From contig CAVVIQ010000008.1 of NCBI GenBank assembly GCA_963748385.1, positions 139,747 through 203,746 of the forward strand: DNA of 64,000 nucleotides. Reading direction: 5' to 3'. Each line of letters begins with the position of its first letter. Positions within the stretch are counted from its first letter, which is position 1. The position numbers and the translations under genes are program-made. Shown here one piece after another: positions 26,280 to 35,725 of the stretch. The notes under the pieces were generated by a model that was given only the letters and a program-made list of their open reading frames with translations, was not told the DNA's origin and ran no database searches. This DNA is from Rhodoblastus sp963748385 (lineage in GTDB: Bacteria > Pseudomonadota > Alphaproteobacteria > Rhizobiales > Beijerinckiaceae).

Positions 26280-26444
26280 GCCGCACGATCTCCCCTTTGC
26301 GTCGAACTTTAGAACATCGCGAGGCGGGAACAAGGCGCGCCGTCCTGCCGCAATGCAGCAAACCCCTGCGGCGGATGCGCGCGCCACAGATTTATCTGTT
26401 CAATTTCAATTCGTTAGCAATAAAGCAGAAAAGCCGGCGTTGTC

Positions 26445-26473
26445 TTGACAGGGCGCAACCGCGTCAATATGGT
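26445..26473 (+). promoter_or_regulatory. Candidate sigma-70 promoter of the F0 operon
   Basis: TTGACA (26445-26450) and TATGGT (26468-26473) are separated by exactly 17 bp and lie about 120 bp upstream of the first F0 gene. The surrounding 100 bp is AT-rich against a GC-rich background. This is the best promoter-like match I found in the window. Confidence 0.55.
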
Positions 26474-26594
26474 GCGCCCGGTTCATTAAGGGCGGGATGG
26501 CTCCATCCCGATCTTTTTCCTCAAGTCCGGTCCCCGATCCGGAGCACGCCCGCGAGCGCCGGTTTCGGGAAAGCCAAGGCTCTGGAGACAGGCT

Positions 26595-26954
26595 TTGGGG
26601 AATAGTCCGGAAGACCAAGAGAATTTGGAGGCGCGGCTGGCTAAATTGTCGGCCGATCTTCAAGCGCAGCGCGAAACCGACCGCAGGGAGGCCGAGCGCA
26701 AGGCGGTGACGGATGCTTCCGGGAAGAACCTCGGGCAGGCGATCAGCCTCGGCTTTCGCGTGCTGACGGAATTCGTGGGCCCCATCATCGTGGGCGCGCT
26801 GATCGGCTGGCGCCTCGATGTGTGGCTCCACACGACCCCCTTCCTGCTGATCCTGTGGGTGGGATTCGGCGTGGCGGCGGCGTTTCGCAATGTCTACCGC
26901 CTGGCGGCTCCGCCGCCGGAGCGCCCTGGCGGAGACAGGCCGCCGCAACCATGA
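26595..26954 (+). CDS. atpI: ATP synthase F0 accessory subunit I (AtpI/AtpZ type)
   Basis: A 119-residue protein with a charged N-terminal helix (ENLEARLAKLSADLQAQRET) and two membrane helices, the first in FVGPIIVGALIGWRLDVWL and the second in FLLILWVGFGVAAAFRNVYR. It is the small protein that opens F0 operons and helps c-ring assembly or ion supply. The start is TTG, with GGAGA upstream. It is followed 45 bp later by atpB. Confidence 0.85.
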   Translation: MGNSPEDQENLEARLAKLSADLQAQRETDRREAERKAVTDASGKNLGQAISLGFRVLTEFVGPIIVGALIGWRLDVWLHTTPFLLILWVGFGVAAAFRNVYRLAAPPPERPGGDRPPQP

Positions 26955-26999
26955 GCTAGGCGGGTCGCTCCCGCGCAGAGGTAGAGGTAAGGACGGAAC

Positions 27000-27764
27000 A
27001 TGTCGGAAGCTGGCGCCCCGGTGCTCGACCCCATCCATCAATTCCACGTCAAGGTGCTCGCGCCCCTGCATGTTTTCGGAATTGACGCCTCCTTCACCAA
27101 CGCCGCCCTGTTCATGGTCATCGCGGCGCTCGCGGTCGTCGTCGTCATGCTGATCGGCACGGCGGGGCGCAGCATCGTGCCGTCGCGCCTCCAGGCCGCC
27201 GCCGAAGCCTTTTACGAATTCTCCACCGACATGGTGCGCCAGACCGCCGGCGAAGACGCCATGCGCTTCTTCCCGCTGGTCTTCACTCTGTTCATGTTCA
27301 TCCTGGCCTGCAACGTGATCGGCCTGTGGCCCTATACGTTCGAAGTGATGGCCCAGATCTTCGTCACCGCGACCTTCGCCTTTTCGATCATCCTGCTGGT
27401 CGTCGGCTACGGCGTCTACAAGCACGGCCTGCACTGGTTCAAGGTGTTCAAGCCGTCCGGCGTCAGCCCGTTCATGCTGCCCTTCATCGTCCCGATCGAG
27501 ATCCTGTCCTTCATCTCGCGGCCGGTGACCCTGTCGGTTCGTCTTTTCGCCAACATGCTGGCCGGCCACATCATGCTGGTGGTGTTCGGGGGCTTCGTCG
27601 TCATGCTGCTCGGCGCCGGCGTCTATGCCCTGCTCGCGCCGCTGCCGCTCGCCGGCATCGTGCTGCTGACCGCCTTCGAATTGCTGGTCGCGGTGCTGCA
27701 GGCCTATGTCTTCGCCATTCTCACTTGCGTCTATCTGACAGACGCGCTTCACCCGGGCCACTGA
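27000..27764 (+). CDS. atpB: ATP synthase F0 subunit a
   Basis: A 254-residue membrane protein forming the proton half-channels against the c-ring. It begins with the alphaproteobacterial DPIHQFHVK, has five to six helices, and carries the essential Arg in PVTLSVRLFANMLAGH. The late helix LLTAFELLVAVLQAYVFAIL holds the conserved Glu and Gln. It is the second gene of the F0 operon. Confidence 0.96.
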   Translation: MSEAGAPVLDPIHQFHVKVLAPLHVFGIDASFTNAALFMVIAALAVVVVMLIGTAGRSIVPSRLQAAAEAFYEFSTDMVRQTAGEDAMRFFPLVFTLFMFILACNVIGLWPYTFEVMAQIFVTATFAFSIILLVVGYGVYKHGLHWFKVFKPSGVSPFMLPFIVPIEILSFISRPVTLSVRLFANMLAGHIMLVVFGGFVVMLLGAGVYALLAPLPLAGIVLLTAFELLVAVLQAYVFAILTCVYLTDALHPGH

Positions 27765-27816
27765 TAATCTCACTCAACAACAAATGGTCGCCCACATCTA
27801 CAAAATGGAGTCATCA

Positions 27817-28047
27817 ATGGGTTCTGAAGCAGCCAAACTCATCGGCGCGGGTCTCGCGGCGATCGGCGTCGGTTCCGCCGCCATCGGCGTCGGCCTGATC
27901 TGGGGCCACTTCCTCTCGGGCGCGCTGCGCAATCCGTCGGCGTCCGACGGCCAGTTCGGCCGCGTCTTCATCGGCACGGCGCTCGCCGAAGGTCTGGGCA
28001 TCTTCGCCTTCCTGATCGCGCTGATCCTGCTGTTCGTCTCCCATTGA
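27817..28047 (+). CDS. atpE: ATP synthase F0 subunit c
   Basis: A 76-residue hairpin of two membrane helices: a Gly/Ala-rich first helix (LIGAGLAAIGVGSAAIGVG), a polar loop with RNPS, and a second helix containing the proton-binding Glu in GTALAEGLGIF. GGAG lies 6 nt before the ATG at 27817, so the longer frame from 27784 is not used. Two strong hairpins follow the stop. Confidence 0.95.
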   Translation: MGSEAAKLIGAGLAAIGVGSAAIGVGLIWGHFLSGALRNPSASDGQFGRVFIGTALAEGLGIFAFLIALILLFVSH

Positions 28048-28056
28048 CGCGGCTTG

Positions 28057-28114
28057 CGGCCCGGCTCCGCGCCGGGCCGAAAACAGGCGCGCGCCGGCCC
28101 GGCCGGCGCGCGCC
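28057..28114 (+). repeat. Two GC-rich hairpins between atpE and atpF'
   Basis: CGGCCCGGC (28057-28065) pairs with GCCGGGCCG (28071-28079) around a 5-nt loop. Then GGCGCGCGCCGGCC (28086-28099) pairs perfectly with its complement (28101-28114) around one central base. No T-tract follows, so they are less likely terminators than stabilisers of the upstream mRNA, which would favour high c-subunit output. Confidence 0.7.
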
Positions 28115-28147
28115 GTTCCCCGAATCTTTCGAGTGTTAGGAACGGTC

Positions 28148-28696
28148 ATGGCTTCGCAAGCCGCTGAAGGGCATGTCGCGGGAACCGAGGTTCCAGCCGC
28201 CCACGCAGATGTTTTCCCGCCCTTCGACACGAATTTCTTCGCGCCGCAGATCATCTGGCTCGCCATCATTTTCGGCCTGCTTTATCTGCTGATGTCGAAA
28301 ATCGCCCTGCCGCGCGTCGCCGGCATTCTTTCGTCCCGCCGAAACGCGGTCGACGACGACCTCGCCGCCGCCGCCCAGGCGCAGCACGACGCGAGCGTCG
28401 CCGCCGCCGCCCATGAAAAGACCCTGGCCGACGCCAAGGCGCGGGCGCAGGCGCTCGGCCAGCAGGCCCATGCCGAAGCCGCCGCCGCCGCGGCGGAGCG
28501 CCGCGCCCACCTCGAGGCGAATCTGGCGGCCAAACTGGCCGAGGCCGAAAAGCAGATCGGCGAAAAGAAATCCGCCGCGATGACCAATGTCAATTCCATC
28601 GCCATCGAGGCGACCCACGCCATCATGCAGCGGCTCACCGGCAAGCCGGTCGAGCCGGACGCCGTCGCCGCGGCGGTCGCGGCCGCCAAGGCCTGA
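28148..28696 (+). CDS. ATP synthase F0 subunit b'
   Basis: A 182-residue peripheral-stalk subunit. An N-terminal membrane helix (QIIWLAIIFGLLYLLMS) is followed by IALPRVAGILSSRR and a long Ala/Glu-rich helix. An unusual stretch of Ala around residues 95-125 is still helical. AGGAA sits before the ATG at 28148. The pairing with a second b subunit is typical of alphaproteobacteria and photosynthetic bacteria. Confidence 0.93.
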   Translation: MASQAAEGHVAGTEVPAAHADVFPPFDTNFFAPQIIWLAIIFGLLYLLMSKIALPRVAGILSSRRNAVDDDLAAAAQAQHDASVAAAAHEKTLADAKARAQALGQQAHAEAAAAAAERRAHLEANLAAKLAEAEKQIGEKKSAAMTNVNSIAIEATHAIMQRLTGKPVEPDAVAAAVAAAKA

Positions 28697-28708
28697 GGGG
28701 AGGAATGA

Positions 28709-29182
28709 ATGGACGCTGAATTTTTCTTCTTCCTCGGCGCCGTCCTGATGGTCGCTTTGTTCGGCTATCTCGGCGTGCACAAAACGATCGCCGGCGCGCT
28801 CGATTCCCGGATCGACCGGGTCAAGCACGAATTGGCGGAAGCCGCCCGCCTGCGCGCCGAAGCCCAGGCTCTGGTCCAGAGCTTCGTCGCCAAGGCCGCC
28901 GAAGCCGAAGCCCAGGCCGCGACCATCGTCGCCCAGGCCAGGGCGGAAGCCGAAGCTCTGGCGAAGGAAGCCCAGACGCGGCTTGAAGATTTTGTCGCCC
29001 GCCGCACCAAGCAGGCCGAGGACAAGATCGCCCTGGCCGAGGCGCAGGCCGCCGCCGACGTCCGCTCGGCGGCCGTGGACGCCGCGATCAAGGCGTCGGA
29101 AAACATTCTGAAGTCCGGAGCCGCCGACGCCGCGACCTTTGTCGAGCAGGGCGTCGCGGGCGTCAGATCGCTGATCAATTGA
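28709..29182 (+). CDS. atpF: ATP synthase F0 subunit b
   Basis: A 157-residue stalk subunit with one N-terminal membrane helix (EFFFFLGAVLMVALFGYLGVH) and a long amphipathic helix (IDRVKHELAEAARLRAEAQ) that dimerises with b' and reaches the F1 head. It starts 12 nt after the b' gene and is the last gene of the F0 operon; F1 genes (atpHAGDC) are not in this window, as is usual in the order. Confidence 0.94.
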   Translation: MDAEFFFFLGAVLMVALFGYLGVHKTIAGALDSRIDRVKHELAEAARLRAEAQALVQSFVAKAAEAEAQAATIVAQARAEAEALAKEAQTRLEDFVARRTKQAEDKIALAEAQAAADVRSAAVDAAIKASENILKSGAADAATFVEQGVAGVRSLIN

Positions 29183-29504
29183 AGCTGGATTCCAAGGATC
29201 GGACAAAGGCTTAGCCGGGGCTTGCGCTCCGGCTTTTCTTGTTTTGCGGCGTCGATCGTGGAGCCTCGCCGGCGCGCCGCGGAAAAACACGATATTGCAA
29301 ACCCAATCGCGGCGCCGCTCTGGCTTTCCCGCAAAAAAAATGCTTTGGTGCCCCCGCGGTTCGGCAGGGGCGCGCCGCATTTCGGTTCGGCCGCGCCCAC
29401 GCAAGCCGCAAAAGGATTGAGCGTCGGAACGAGGCTTGCCGTTCCGCCGGGGATTGGCCTGCGCATTCTCGCCCAATGGCGCGGGCGCATTTGAGGGGTG
29501 AAAC
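29183..29504. other. Intergenic region after the F0 operon
   Basis: A 322-bp gap with an A8 tract near 29333 but no recognisable terminator, RNA or gene. Short open frames on both strands resemble no family. The promoter of the HdeA-like pair should lie here. Confidence 0.4.
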
Positions 29505-29813
29505 ATGAAGAAGATTGCGATTTGCCTGGCGTTGGGCCTGGGTCTGGCGCCGACCGCCAGCTCGGCTCAGCTCATGATCCAGATGAACAGGATCACCTGC
29601 GGCGACATGACCGCCATGGCGCCCGGCGACCAGGACATGGTCGCGGCCTGGATGAGCGGCTGGTACAACCAGAAATTGGGTTATACCCATGTCGACCTGA
29701 TGGCCTTTCGCCAGAACAAGGCGAATATCATGAAATATTGCGCCAGCAACCCGAAGGATCAGCTGATGGGCGTCATTCAGGCGGCCGTCAACCAGATGCA
29801 GAAGAAGCAGTGA
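29505..29813 (+). CDS. HdeA/HdeB-family acid-stress chaperone, copy 1
   Basis: A 102-residue secreted protein. The signal peptide MKKIAICLALGLGLAPTASSA is followed by a mature domain with the HdeA pattern ITCGDMTAM, MSGWYNQKLG and a second Cys in KYCASN, which would form the structural disulfide. Such proteins protect periplasmic proteins at low pH. A similar gene follows 28 bp later, each with its own ribosome binding site (GAGGGGTGAAAC here). Confidence 0.87.
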   Translation: MKKIAICLALGLGLAPTASSAQLMIQMNRITCGDMTAMAPGDQDMVAAWMSGWYNQKLGYTHVDLMAFRQNKANIMKYCASNPKDQLMGVIQAAVNQMQKKQ

Positions 29814-29841
29814 TCCTCGTCCATCCATCGGGAGAAAAAGC

Positions 29842-30132
29842 ATGAAGACCAAATTGATTCTCGCGACCGCGATGCTGGCGTTCGCTGTCCCTGCCGCCAA
29901 GGCTCAGGTCGTCCTCGACATGTCCCTCATCACCTGCGGCCAGTTCCTCAAGGCGCCGGAAGCCGACAAGGCCCTGATTTCGTCCTGGATGAGCGGCTAT
30001 TTCATGTCGTCCAAGAACCTGCTCGACGTCGACATGCGTTATGTGGAGCGCAACCACGCGGTCGTCGGGAAATATTGCAAGAAGCACATGAACGACAAGC
30101 TGATGGACGCCGTCGCCAAGAACGCGAAGTAA
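29842..30132 (+). CDS. HdeA/HdeB-family acid-stress chaperone, copy 2
   Basis: A 96-residue paralogue of the preceding gene. Signal peptide MKTKLILATAMLAFAVPAAKA, then LITCGQFLKA, WMSGYFMSSKN and KYCKKH keep the two cysteines of the family. The pair resembles the hdeAB arrangement of enterics, although both are about equally distant from HdeA and HdeB by eye. A strong terminator follows 40 bp after the stop. Confidence 0.87.
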   Translation: MKTKLILATAMLAFAVPAAKAQVVLDMSLITCGQFLKAPEADKALISSWMSGYFMSSKNLLDVDMRYVERNHAVVGKYCKKHMNDKLMDAVAKNAK

Positions 30133-30172
30133 GAAACTTCGGCGCCGCATAAAAACGTCGCCAACGTCTTCG

Positions 30173-30202
30173 AGCCCCCTCGGCCCGCCGAGGGGGCTTT
30201 TT
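30173..30202 (+). terminator. Rho-independent terminator after the HdeA-like pair
   Basis: AGCCCCCTCGGC pairs with GCCGAGGGGGCT with a tight C-rich loop, and is followed by TTTTTG. It ends the HdeA-like transcript and lies 11 bp before the convergent ppc stop. Confidence 0.85.
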
Positions 30203-30213
30203 GTTCGAGCAAG

Positions 30214-32962
30214 TCACCCGGTATTGCGCAGGCCCGCCGCGATGCCGTTGATGGCGATCAGAATGCCGACCCGCGCCTTGTGGTCGATCTGCCCCGCGCG
30301 CCAGCGGCGCAGAAGCTCGGCCTGGAGGTAATTGAGCGGCGCGATATAGGGGAAGCGATGGGCGATCGAGCGCGCCAGCGCCGGATTGTCAGCGAGCCTG
30401 TTCGCGTGTCCGGTCGTGATCTCCAGCGCCGCGACGGTGCGGCCTCCATTCCGCCTCGATCGCCGAAAAGATCCGCTCGGCGGCCGCGCGGTCCGGAACA
30501 AGCTCGGCGTAGCGGCGGGCGATTTCGAGATCGGCCTTGGCCAGAACCATGTCCATGTTGGACAAAAGCGCCGCGAAGAACGGCCATTCCTCGCACATGC
30601 GGCGCAACAGAATTTTTCGCGCCTGCGTGTCTTCGAGCAAGAAACCTTCGACCGCCGCGCCGAAGCCGTACCAGCCCGGCAGCGCAACTCGGGCCTGGCC
30701 CCAGGAAAAGCTCCACGGGATGGCGCGCAAATCCTCGATCCGCCGCGTCGCCTTGCGCGACGCCGGCCGCGAGCCGATGTTCAGTTCGGCGATTTCGGCG
30801 ATGGGCGTGGCGGCGTAGAAATAATCGACGAAGCCCGGCGTCTCATAGACCAGCCCGCGATAGGCCTTCATCGACAGCCGCGACAATTGCTCGGCGGCGT
30901 CGAGGAATTCCGCCGGCGGCGCCTTGCCGTCGAGCAAAAGGCTCGCTTCGAGATTGGCGGCCATGAAGGTTTCGAGATTGCGCTTGCCGATCAGGGGATT
31001 GGCGTATTTGGCGTTGATCACCTCGCCCTGTTCCGTGAGGCGGAACTGGCCGCGCACCGTGCCGGGCGGCTGGGCGAGAATGGCCTGATAGGACGGCCCG
31101 CCGCCGCGGCCCACCGCGCCGCCGCGCCCATGGAACAGCCGCAGCTTCACGCCGGGAAGCGAATCGAAGAAGGCGGCGAGCGCCGTCGAGGCGCGGTAAA
31201 GCTCCCAGGTCGAGGTGAAATAGCCGCCGTCCTTGTTGGAATCGGAATAGCCGAGCATCACGTCCTGGACGCCGCTGGAGCGCCGGATCAGATCGGCGAT
31301 CCCCGGCAAGGCATAGAAGGCGCGCATGATCGGCTCGGCGGCGCGCAGATCCTCGATGGTCTCGAACAGCGGCGTCACGATCAGGTCGAGCCGCGCCGTG
31401 TCGCGGTCGGTTTCGTGCAGCGTGCCGTGCATCAGGCCGCATTCCTTCTGCAGCGCCATGACTTCCAGAAGGTCGCTGACGCTTTCGGTATGGCTGATGA
31501 TGTAATGGCGGATCGCCGCTTCGCCGAATCTCTGGCGCGCGCTCCGCGCGGTTTCGAACACCGCCAGTTCGCTGCGCGCATTTGCGGAATATTCGACATT
31601 CGGCGTCCGCAGCGGACGCCTGTCCGCCAGCAATTGCAGCAGCAGCTCGATGCGGTCCCGCTCGTCCAGAGCCGTATAATCCGGCGCGATGCGCACCGCC
31701 GCCAGCAACTCCTTCAGCACGGCCTCGTGCTGGTCGGAATTCTGACGCAGATCGGTCGTCGCCATGTGGAAGCCGAACACGTCGACCGCCCGGATCAGGT
31801 CCGTCAGCCGGCCGCGCGCCACAACGGCGCCGTGATGGGCGAGCAGGGAATCGCGCACGACCATGAGGTCGCGGCGGAATTCCGCCGGCTCGCCATAGGG
31901 CTTGCCCGAGCCGACCGCATGGCGCAGGGCCTCGCCGCCGGTCAAAGCCTTCAGCGTTCCGGCGAGCCGCGCATAGACCCCGATCAAGGCGCGGCGATAG
32001 GTTTCGTCGGCGCGATGCGGATTGCGGTCGCCCGAGGCGTCCGCCAGTTCATCGAGCTCCGGCGAGCAATCGACCAGCACGCGCGACATCGACAATTCGC
32101 CGCCGAGCAGGTGAACCTCGGCCAGGTAATGGCGCAAAATCGTCTCGGCATGGGCCTTGACCGAAATTTCGAGCGTGTCCGCATTGACGTTCGGATTGCC
32201 GTCGCGGTCGCCGCCGATCCAGTTGCCCATGCGGAAGAACGGCGCCACCGGGCGCCCCAGCCTTTGTTCGAGATCGGCGTAAAGCGCGGGAATATCGCGG
32301 ATGAAGGTCGAGTGGTAATAAGCCAGCGCGTTGTCGATCTCGTCGCGCACCGAAAGGCTCGCCGTGCGCAGGATGCGTGTCTGCCAGAGCTGGGCCACGC
32401 GCGCATAGAGCTGCGCCTCGTTTTCGCGCAAATCGGCCTCGGTCCGACAGTTTTCGCGCGCGGCCAGCAGGTCGGCGATAGCGCGTTCGGCGTCGAGCGT
32501 GCTGCGGCGCTGCACCTCGGTCGGATGCGCCGTCAGCACGGGCGAGACATAAGATTCCGCCAGCGTCTCCTGGATGCGCTCGGGCGCGACGCCGGCGGCG
32601 CGCAGCCGCTCGAAACTATAGGCGAGGCCGCCCGGCTGGGTCTGCGGCTCATGGGCTGCGCGCCGGCGCAGGAAATGGCGGTCCTCGGCGATATTGGCGA
32701 GATGGGAAAAATAAGCGAAGGCGCGGATGACCGAGGCGGTCTCCGCCGGCGACAGGCTTTGCAGCAAGGCGTCCAGCTCGCGGCCGGCCTCGGAATCCGC
32801 CCTGCCCTTGCCCGCGATGGAAAGCCGGCGAATCCTTTCGATCCGCTCGTAAATCCCCTCGCCCTCCTGTTCGCGCACGGTATCGCCGAGAATCTGGCCG
32901 AGCAGCCTGATGTCCTCGAATAGGGGCTTTTGCTTTTCCGCCTCGTCCTGCTCCGCCGTCAT
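30214..32962 (-). CDS. ppc: Phosphoenolpyruvate carboxylase, one-base frameshift near the C-terminus
   Basis: Carboxylates phosphoenolpyruvate to oxaloacetate. The catalytic VLTAHPTEVQRRS, the GYSDSNKDGGYF loop and FHGRGGAVGRGGG are all present. The frame breaks near 30441-30442, where GGCC on this strand seems one base too long; in the next frame the protein resumes RTVAALEITTGHANRLADNP and ends with GIAAGLRNTG, the family C-terminus. Corrected length is about 916 residues, as expected. It is co-directional with the NUDIX gene 27 bp upstream. In serine-cycle methylotrophs the enzyme supplies C4 acids, but it is widespread. Confidence 0.95.
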
Positions 32963-32989
32963 TTCGCGCTCCGATGCAACCGGAGCGCT

Positions 32990-33460
32990 TTACCATAAAG
33001 TCGTAGGCTCCGCCTTGCGTAAATATTCGTCGATGCGCGCCTTTGTCGAGGCCGTGGCGCCCTCTGGAAGGGCGCCGAGGGGGAAAAATCCGGATTCGAC
33101 GATTTCCCAGTCCGGCGCCCGGGGCTTGTCCTGGCGCACCCTCGCCAGATAAAGCGCGACATGATCGCGCCGCGAATGGCGCGGATTGTAGTAGAAGCCA
33201 AGCAGGCGCGGCGGCTCCGCCGCCTCCAGGCCGCCCTCTTCGCTCAATTCGCGCAGCAGCGACTCGACCGCCGTCTCGCCGCTTTCCACACCGCCGCCAG
33301 GCAGATGAAAACCTGGAACATAGGCATGCCGCACCAGAAACACCCGGTCCGCGTCGTCAAGCGCGATCGCCCGAACGCCGAGAGTCATGGGCCGGCGCAG
33401 CAGGCCCGCGATCCGTTGCCCCTGCCGCACGCATTTCTGCCAGAAGGCGATTTCGGACAT
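32990..33460 (-). CDS. NUDIX hydrolase
   Basis: A 156-residue NUDIX protein. The box GGGVESGETAVESLLREL then SEEGG fits GX5EX7REUXEEXGU closely. The preceding VRHAYVPGFHLP is typical of the family that hydrolyses nucleoside diphosphate derivatives; the substrate cannot be inferred. The start at 33460 is preferred over the upstream ATG at 33490 because GAGG lies 9 nt before it. It precedes ppc on the same strand and is divergent from mbfA. Confidence 0.85.
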   Translation of the reverse strand: MSEIAFWQKCVRQGQRIAGLLRRPMTLGVRAIALDDADRVFLVRHAYVPGFHLPGGGVESGETAVESLLRELSEEGGLEAAEPPRLLGFYYNPRHSRRDHVALYLARVRQDKPRAPDWEIVESGFFPLGALPEGATASTKARIDEYLRKAEPTTLW

Positions 33461-33586
33461 GGCGGCCTCGCGACTGGATTTGACCTTCAAACCAAATTAT
33501 AGCTTTCGCGCGACGGCTGAGGGAACGGGCGCGGATCGCTTTTTCGCCTTCACGACCGCGTGGCCGCGGCGGAATCGGAGAAAGCC

Positions 33587-34564
33587 ATGAGTTTGAAAAA
33601 CTTTTCCGATCTGACCCAGCGCGAAATCCTCGCCATCGCCATCAGCTCCGAGGAAGAAGACAGCCGGATCTACACCAGTTTCGCCGAGGAGCTGGCCGAC
33701 CGCTACCCCGCGACATCGCAGGTCTTTCGCGAAATGGCCGCCGAGGAGGACGGCCATCGCCGCCAGCTGCTGGAAATGTACCAGTCGCGATTCGGCGCCA
33801 ACCTGCCCGCAATCCGCCGCGAGGACGTGAAGGGCTTTTTGAGCCGCCGCCCGACCTGGCTGGTCAAGAACCTGCCGCTGGACACCATCCGCCGCCAGGC
33901 CGAGGCGATGGAGACCGACGCGCAACGCTTTTATGTCAAGGCGGCGGAAGCGGCGCAGGATGTCGGCGTCCGGAAATTGCTCGGCGATCTCGCCATGGTC
34001 GAGAAGAGCCATGGCGAAAAGGCCAGCGCCCTGTCCGAGGCGATCCTCACCGAAAGCGCGCGCGAGGCGGAAAGCCACACGGCGCACAGGCTTTTCGTGC
34101 TGCAATATGTCCAGCCGGGCCTCGCCGGCCTGATGGACGGCTCGGTCTCGACCCTCGCCCCGCTGTTCGCCGCGGCCTTCGCCACCCAGAACAACTGGAG
34201 CACTTTTCTGGTCGGGCTCGCCGCCTCGATCGGCGCGGGAATCAGCATGGCCATCGCCGAGGCCTTGTCCGACGACGGCTCGCTGACCGGGCGCGGCGCG
34301 CCCCTCATTCGCGGCGTCGTCACCGGCCTGATGACCACCGCCGGCGGCCTCGGCCACAGCCTGCCCTATCTCGTGCCCGATTCCTGGCCGCACGCCTTCT
34401 GGACCGCGACCAGCATCGCCGGCGTCGTGGTGTTCTTCGAGCTCTGGGCCATCGCCTATATCCGCGCGCGCTACATGGACACGCCCTTCCTCAAGGCGGT
34501 CGCCCAGATCGTGCTGGGCGGCGCGATCGTGCTGGCGGTCGGCATTCTCATCGGCGGGGCGTGA
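33587..34564 (+). CDS. mbfA: Membrane-bound ferritin MbfA (rubrerythrin-VIT1 fusion)
   Basis: A 325-residue fusion. Residues 1-160 are a ferritin-like diiron domain with SEEEDSRIYTSFAEE, EEDGHRRQLLEMY and later EKSHGEKA motifs that supply Glu and His ligands. The rest is a VIT1-like membrane domain with about five helices (for example FLVGLAASIGAGISMAIAEAL). In Bradyrhizobium and Agrobacterium the protein exports iron and protects from iron and peroxide stress under Irr control. I see no clear Irr box upstream. A good GGAGA site precedes the ATG. Confidence 0.9.
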   Translation: MSLKNFSDLTQREILAIAISSEEEDSRIYTSFAEELADRYPATSQVFREMAAEEDGHRRQLLEMYQSRFGANLPAIRREDVKGFLSRRPTWLVKNLPLDTIRRQAEAMETDAQRFYVKAAEAAQDVGVRKLLGDLAMVEKSHGEKASALSEAILTESAREAESHTAHRLFVLQYVQPGLAGLMDGSVSTLAPLFAAAFATQNNWSTFLVGLAASIGAGISMAIAEALSDDGSLTGRGAPLIRGVVTGLMTTAGGLGHSLPYLVPDSWPHAFWTATSIAGVVVFFELWAIAYIRARYMDTPFLKAVAQIVLGGAIVLAVGILIGGA

Positions 34565-35448
34565 AGCATTCGATGTTCCGCATCGCCCATATCTCGGACC
34601 CCCATATCGGTCCCCTGCCCCGGCTCAAGTGGCGCGATCTGCTCGGCAAGCGGGCGACCGGCTACCTCAACTGGCGGCGCGGCCGCGGCCGCGCCCATGA
34701 CATGGACGCCCTCGCCGCCCTGGTCGCCGACATGCGCGAGCAGCGGCCCAGCCATGTCGCCATGACCGGCGACATCTGCAACATCGGCCTGCCGGCGGAA
34801 TATCCGCTCGCCGCGCAATGGCTGGCGACGCTGGGCCCGTCGAACGAGGTGAGCGTCGCGCCGGGCAACCACGACGCCTATATGCGTTCCAGCCTGCCGC
34901 ACATGATGCGCGACTTCGGCCCGTGGACGCGCAGCGACGACGGCGAACAGGGCTTTCCATTCCTGCGCCGCCGGGACGGCGTCGCGATCATCGGCCTGAG
35001 CAGCGGCGTGCCCACCCTGCCCTTCGTCGCCTCCGGCAAGCTGGGGTCGGAGCAACTGGCGCGCCTCGCCGCCATCCTGCGCGCGACGCGCGACGAAATG
35101 CGGGTCTTGCTGATCCACCACCCGCCAGTCGACGGCGGCGGCGACATCCGCAATCTGCGCGATCATCGCGCCTTGGCCGAAATCGTGCGGGAGCACGGCG
35201 CGGAACTCGTGCTCCACGGCCACAGCCATTCCATCTCGCGCAAATGCCTGGCCGGTCCGCGCGGGCCGATCCCCGTGCTGGGCATCTGCTCGGCCTCTTC
35301 GATCGGCCGCAACCCGCGCCGGCGCGCCGCCTATTACCTGATCGACATCGACCCCTCGACCCGCAAGATGATGCTGGCGGTGCGTCAGCTCGACAAGGCC
35401 GGACAGTTCCGTCAGGTCGCGGCTGCCGCGGCGACGTGCGCGCCATAA
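34561..35448 (+). CDS. Metallophosphoesterase
   Basis: A 295-residue calcineurin-like phosphoesterase with ISDPHIG (first metal site), AMTGDICNIG, APGNHDAY, LIHHPPVDG and LHGHSHS in the canonical order. Substrates of this group range from cyclic nucleotides to UDP-diacylglucosamine; nothing here decides. The GTG at 34561 overlaps the mbfA stop by 4 bp (GTGA), which suggests translational coupling; the ATG at 34573 is an alternative start giving the classic MFRIAHISDPH beginning. Confidence 0.87.
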   Translation: MKHSMFRIAHISDPHIGPLPRLKWRDLLGKRATGYLNWRRGRGRAHDMDALAALVADMREQRPSHVAMTGDICNIGLPAEYPLAAQWLATLGPSNEVSVAPGNHDAYMRSSLPHMMRDFGPWTRSDDGEQGFPFLRRRDGVAIIGLSSGVPTLPFVASGKLGSEQLARLAAILRATRDEMRVLLIHHPPVDGGGDIRNLRDHRALAEIVREHGAELVLHGHSHSISRKCLAGPRGPIPVLGICSASSIGRNPRRRAAYYLIDIDPSTRKMMLAVRQLDKAGQFRQVAAAAATCAP

Positions 35449-35725
35449 AAGTTATAAACAATTGCGATGTTTTGCCGCAGGCGCGGCGCGAAGCGCGAAT
35501 CGCCATTGCCAACCTCGCCGCGCCGCGATAGGAAACGAGCCATCGACAGTCCGGCGCTTTTGCCGGACGCGGAGCGTCGGGTTGCGCTCGATGGCCACTG
35601 GGCCTCGCGAAAGCCCGCGCGCAAAGGGAACCATTGGAGCGTCGATGCGCTCCGGCGATATCGGGTGAATTCGAAAGCCGGCGCCTCTCGCGCGAGCGAT
35701 AAGGCGATATCAGCGCAGGAATCGC

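Noticed and set aside
33480..33502. Promoter TTGACC with TTATAG upstream of mbfA
   Set aside because: The spacing is only about 12 bp, too short for a sigma-70 promoter.
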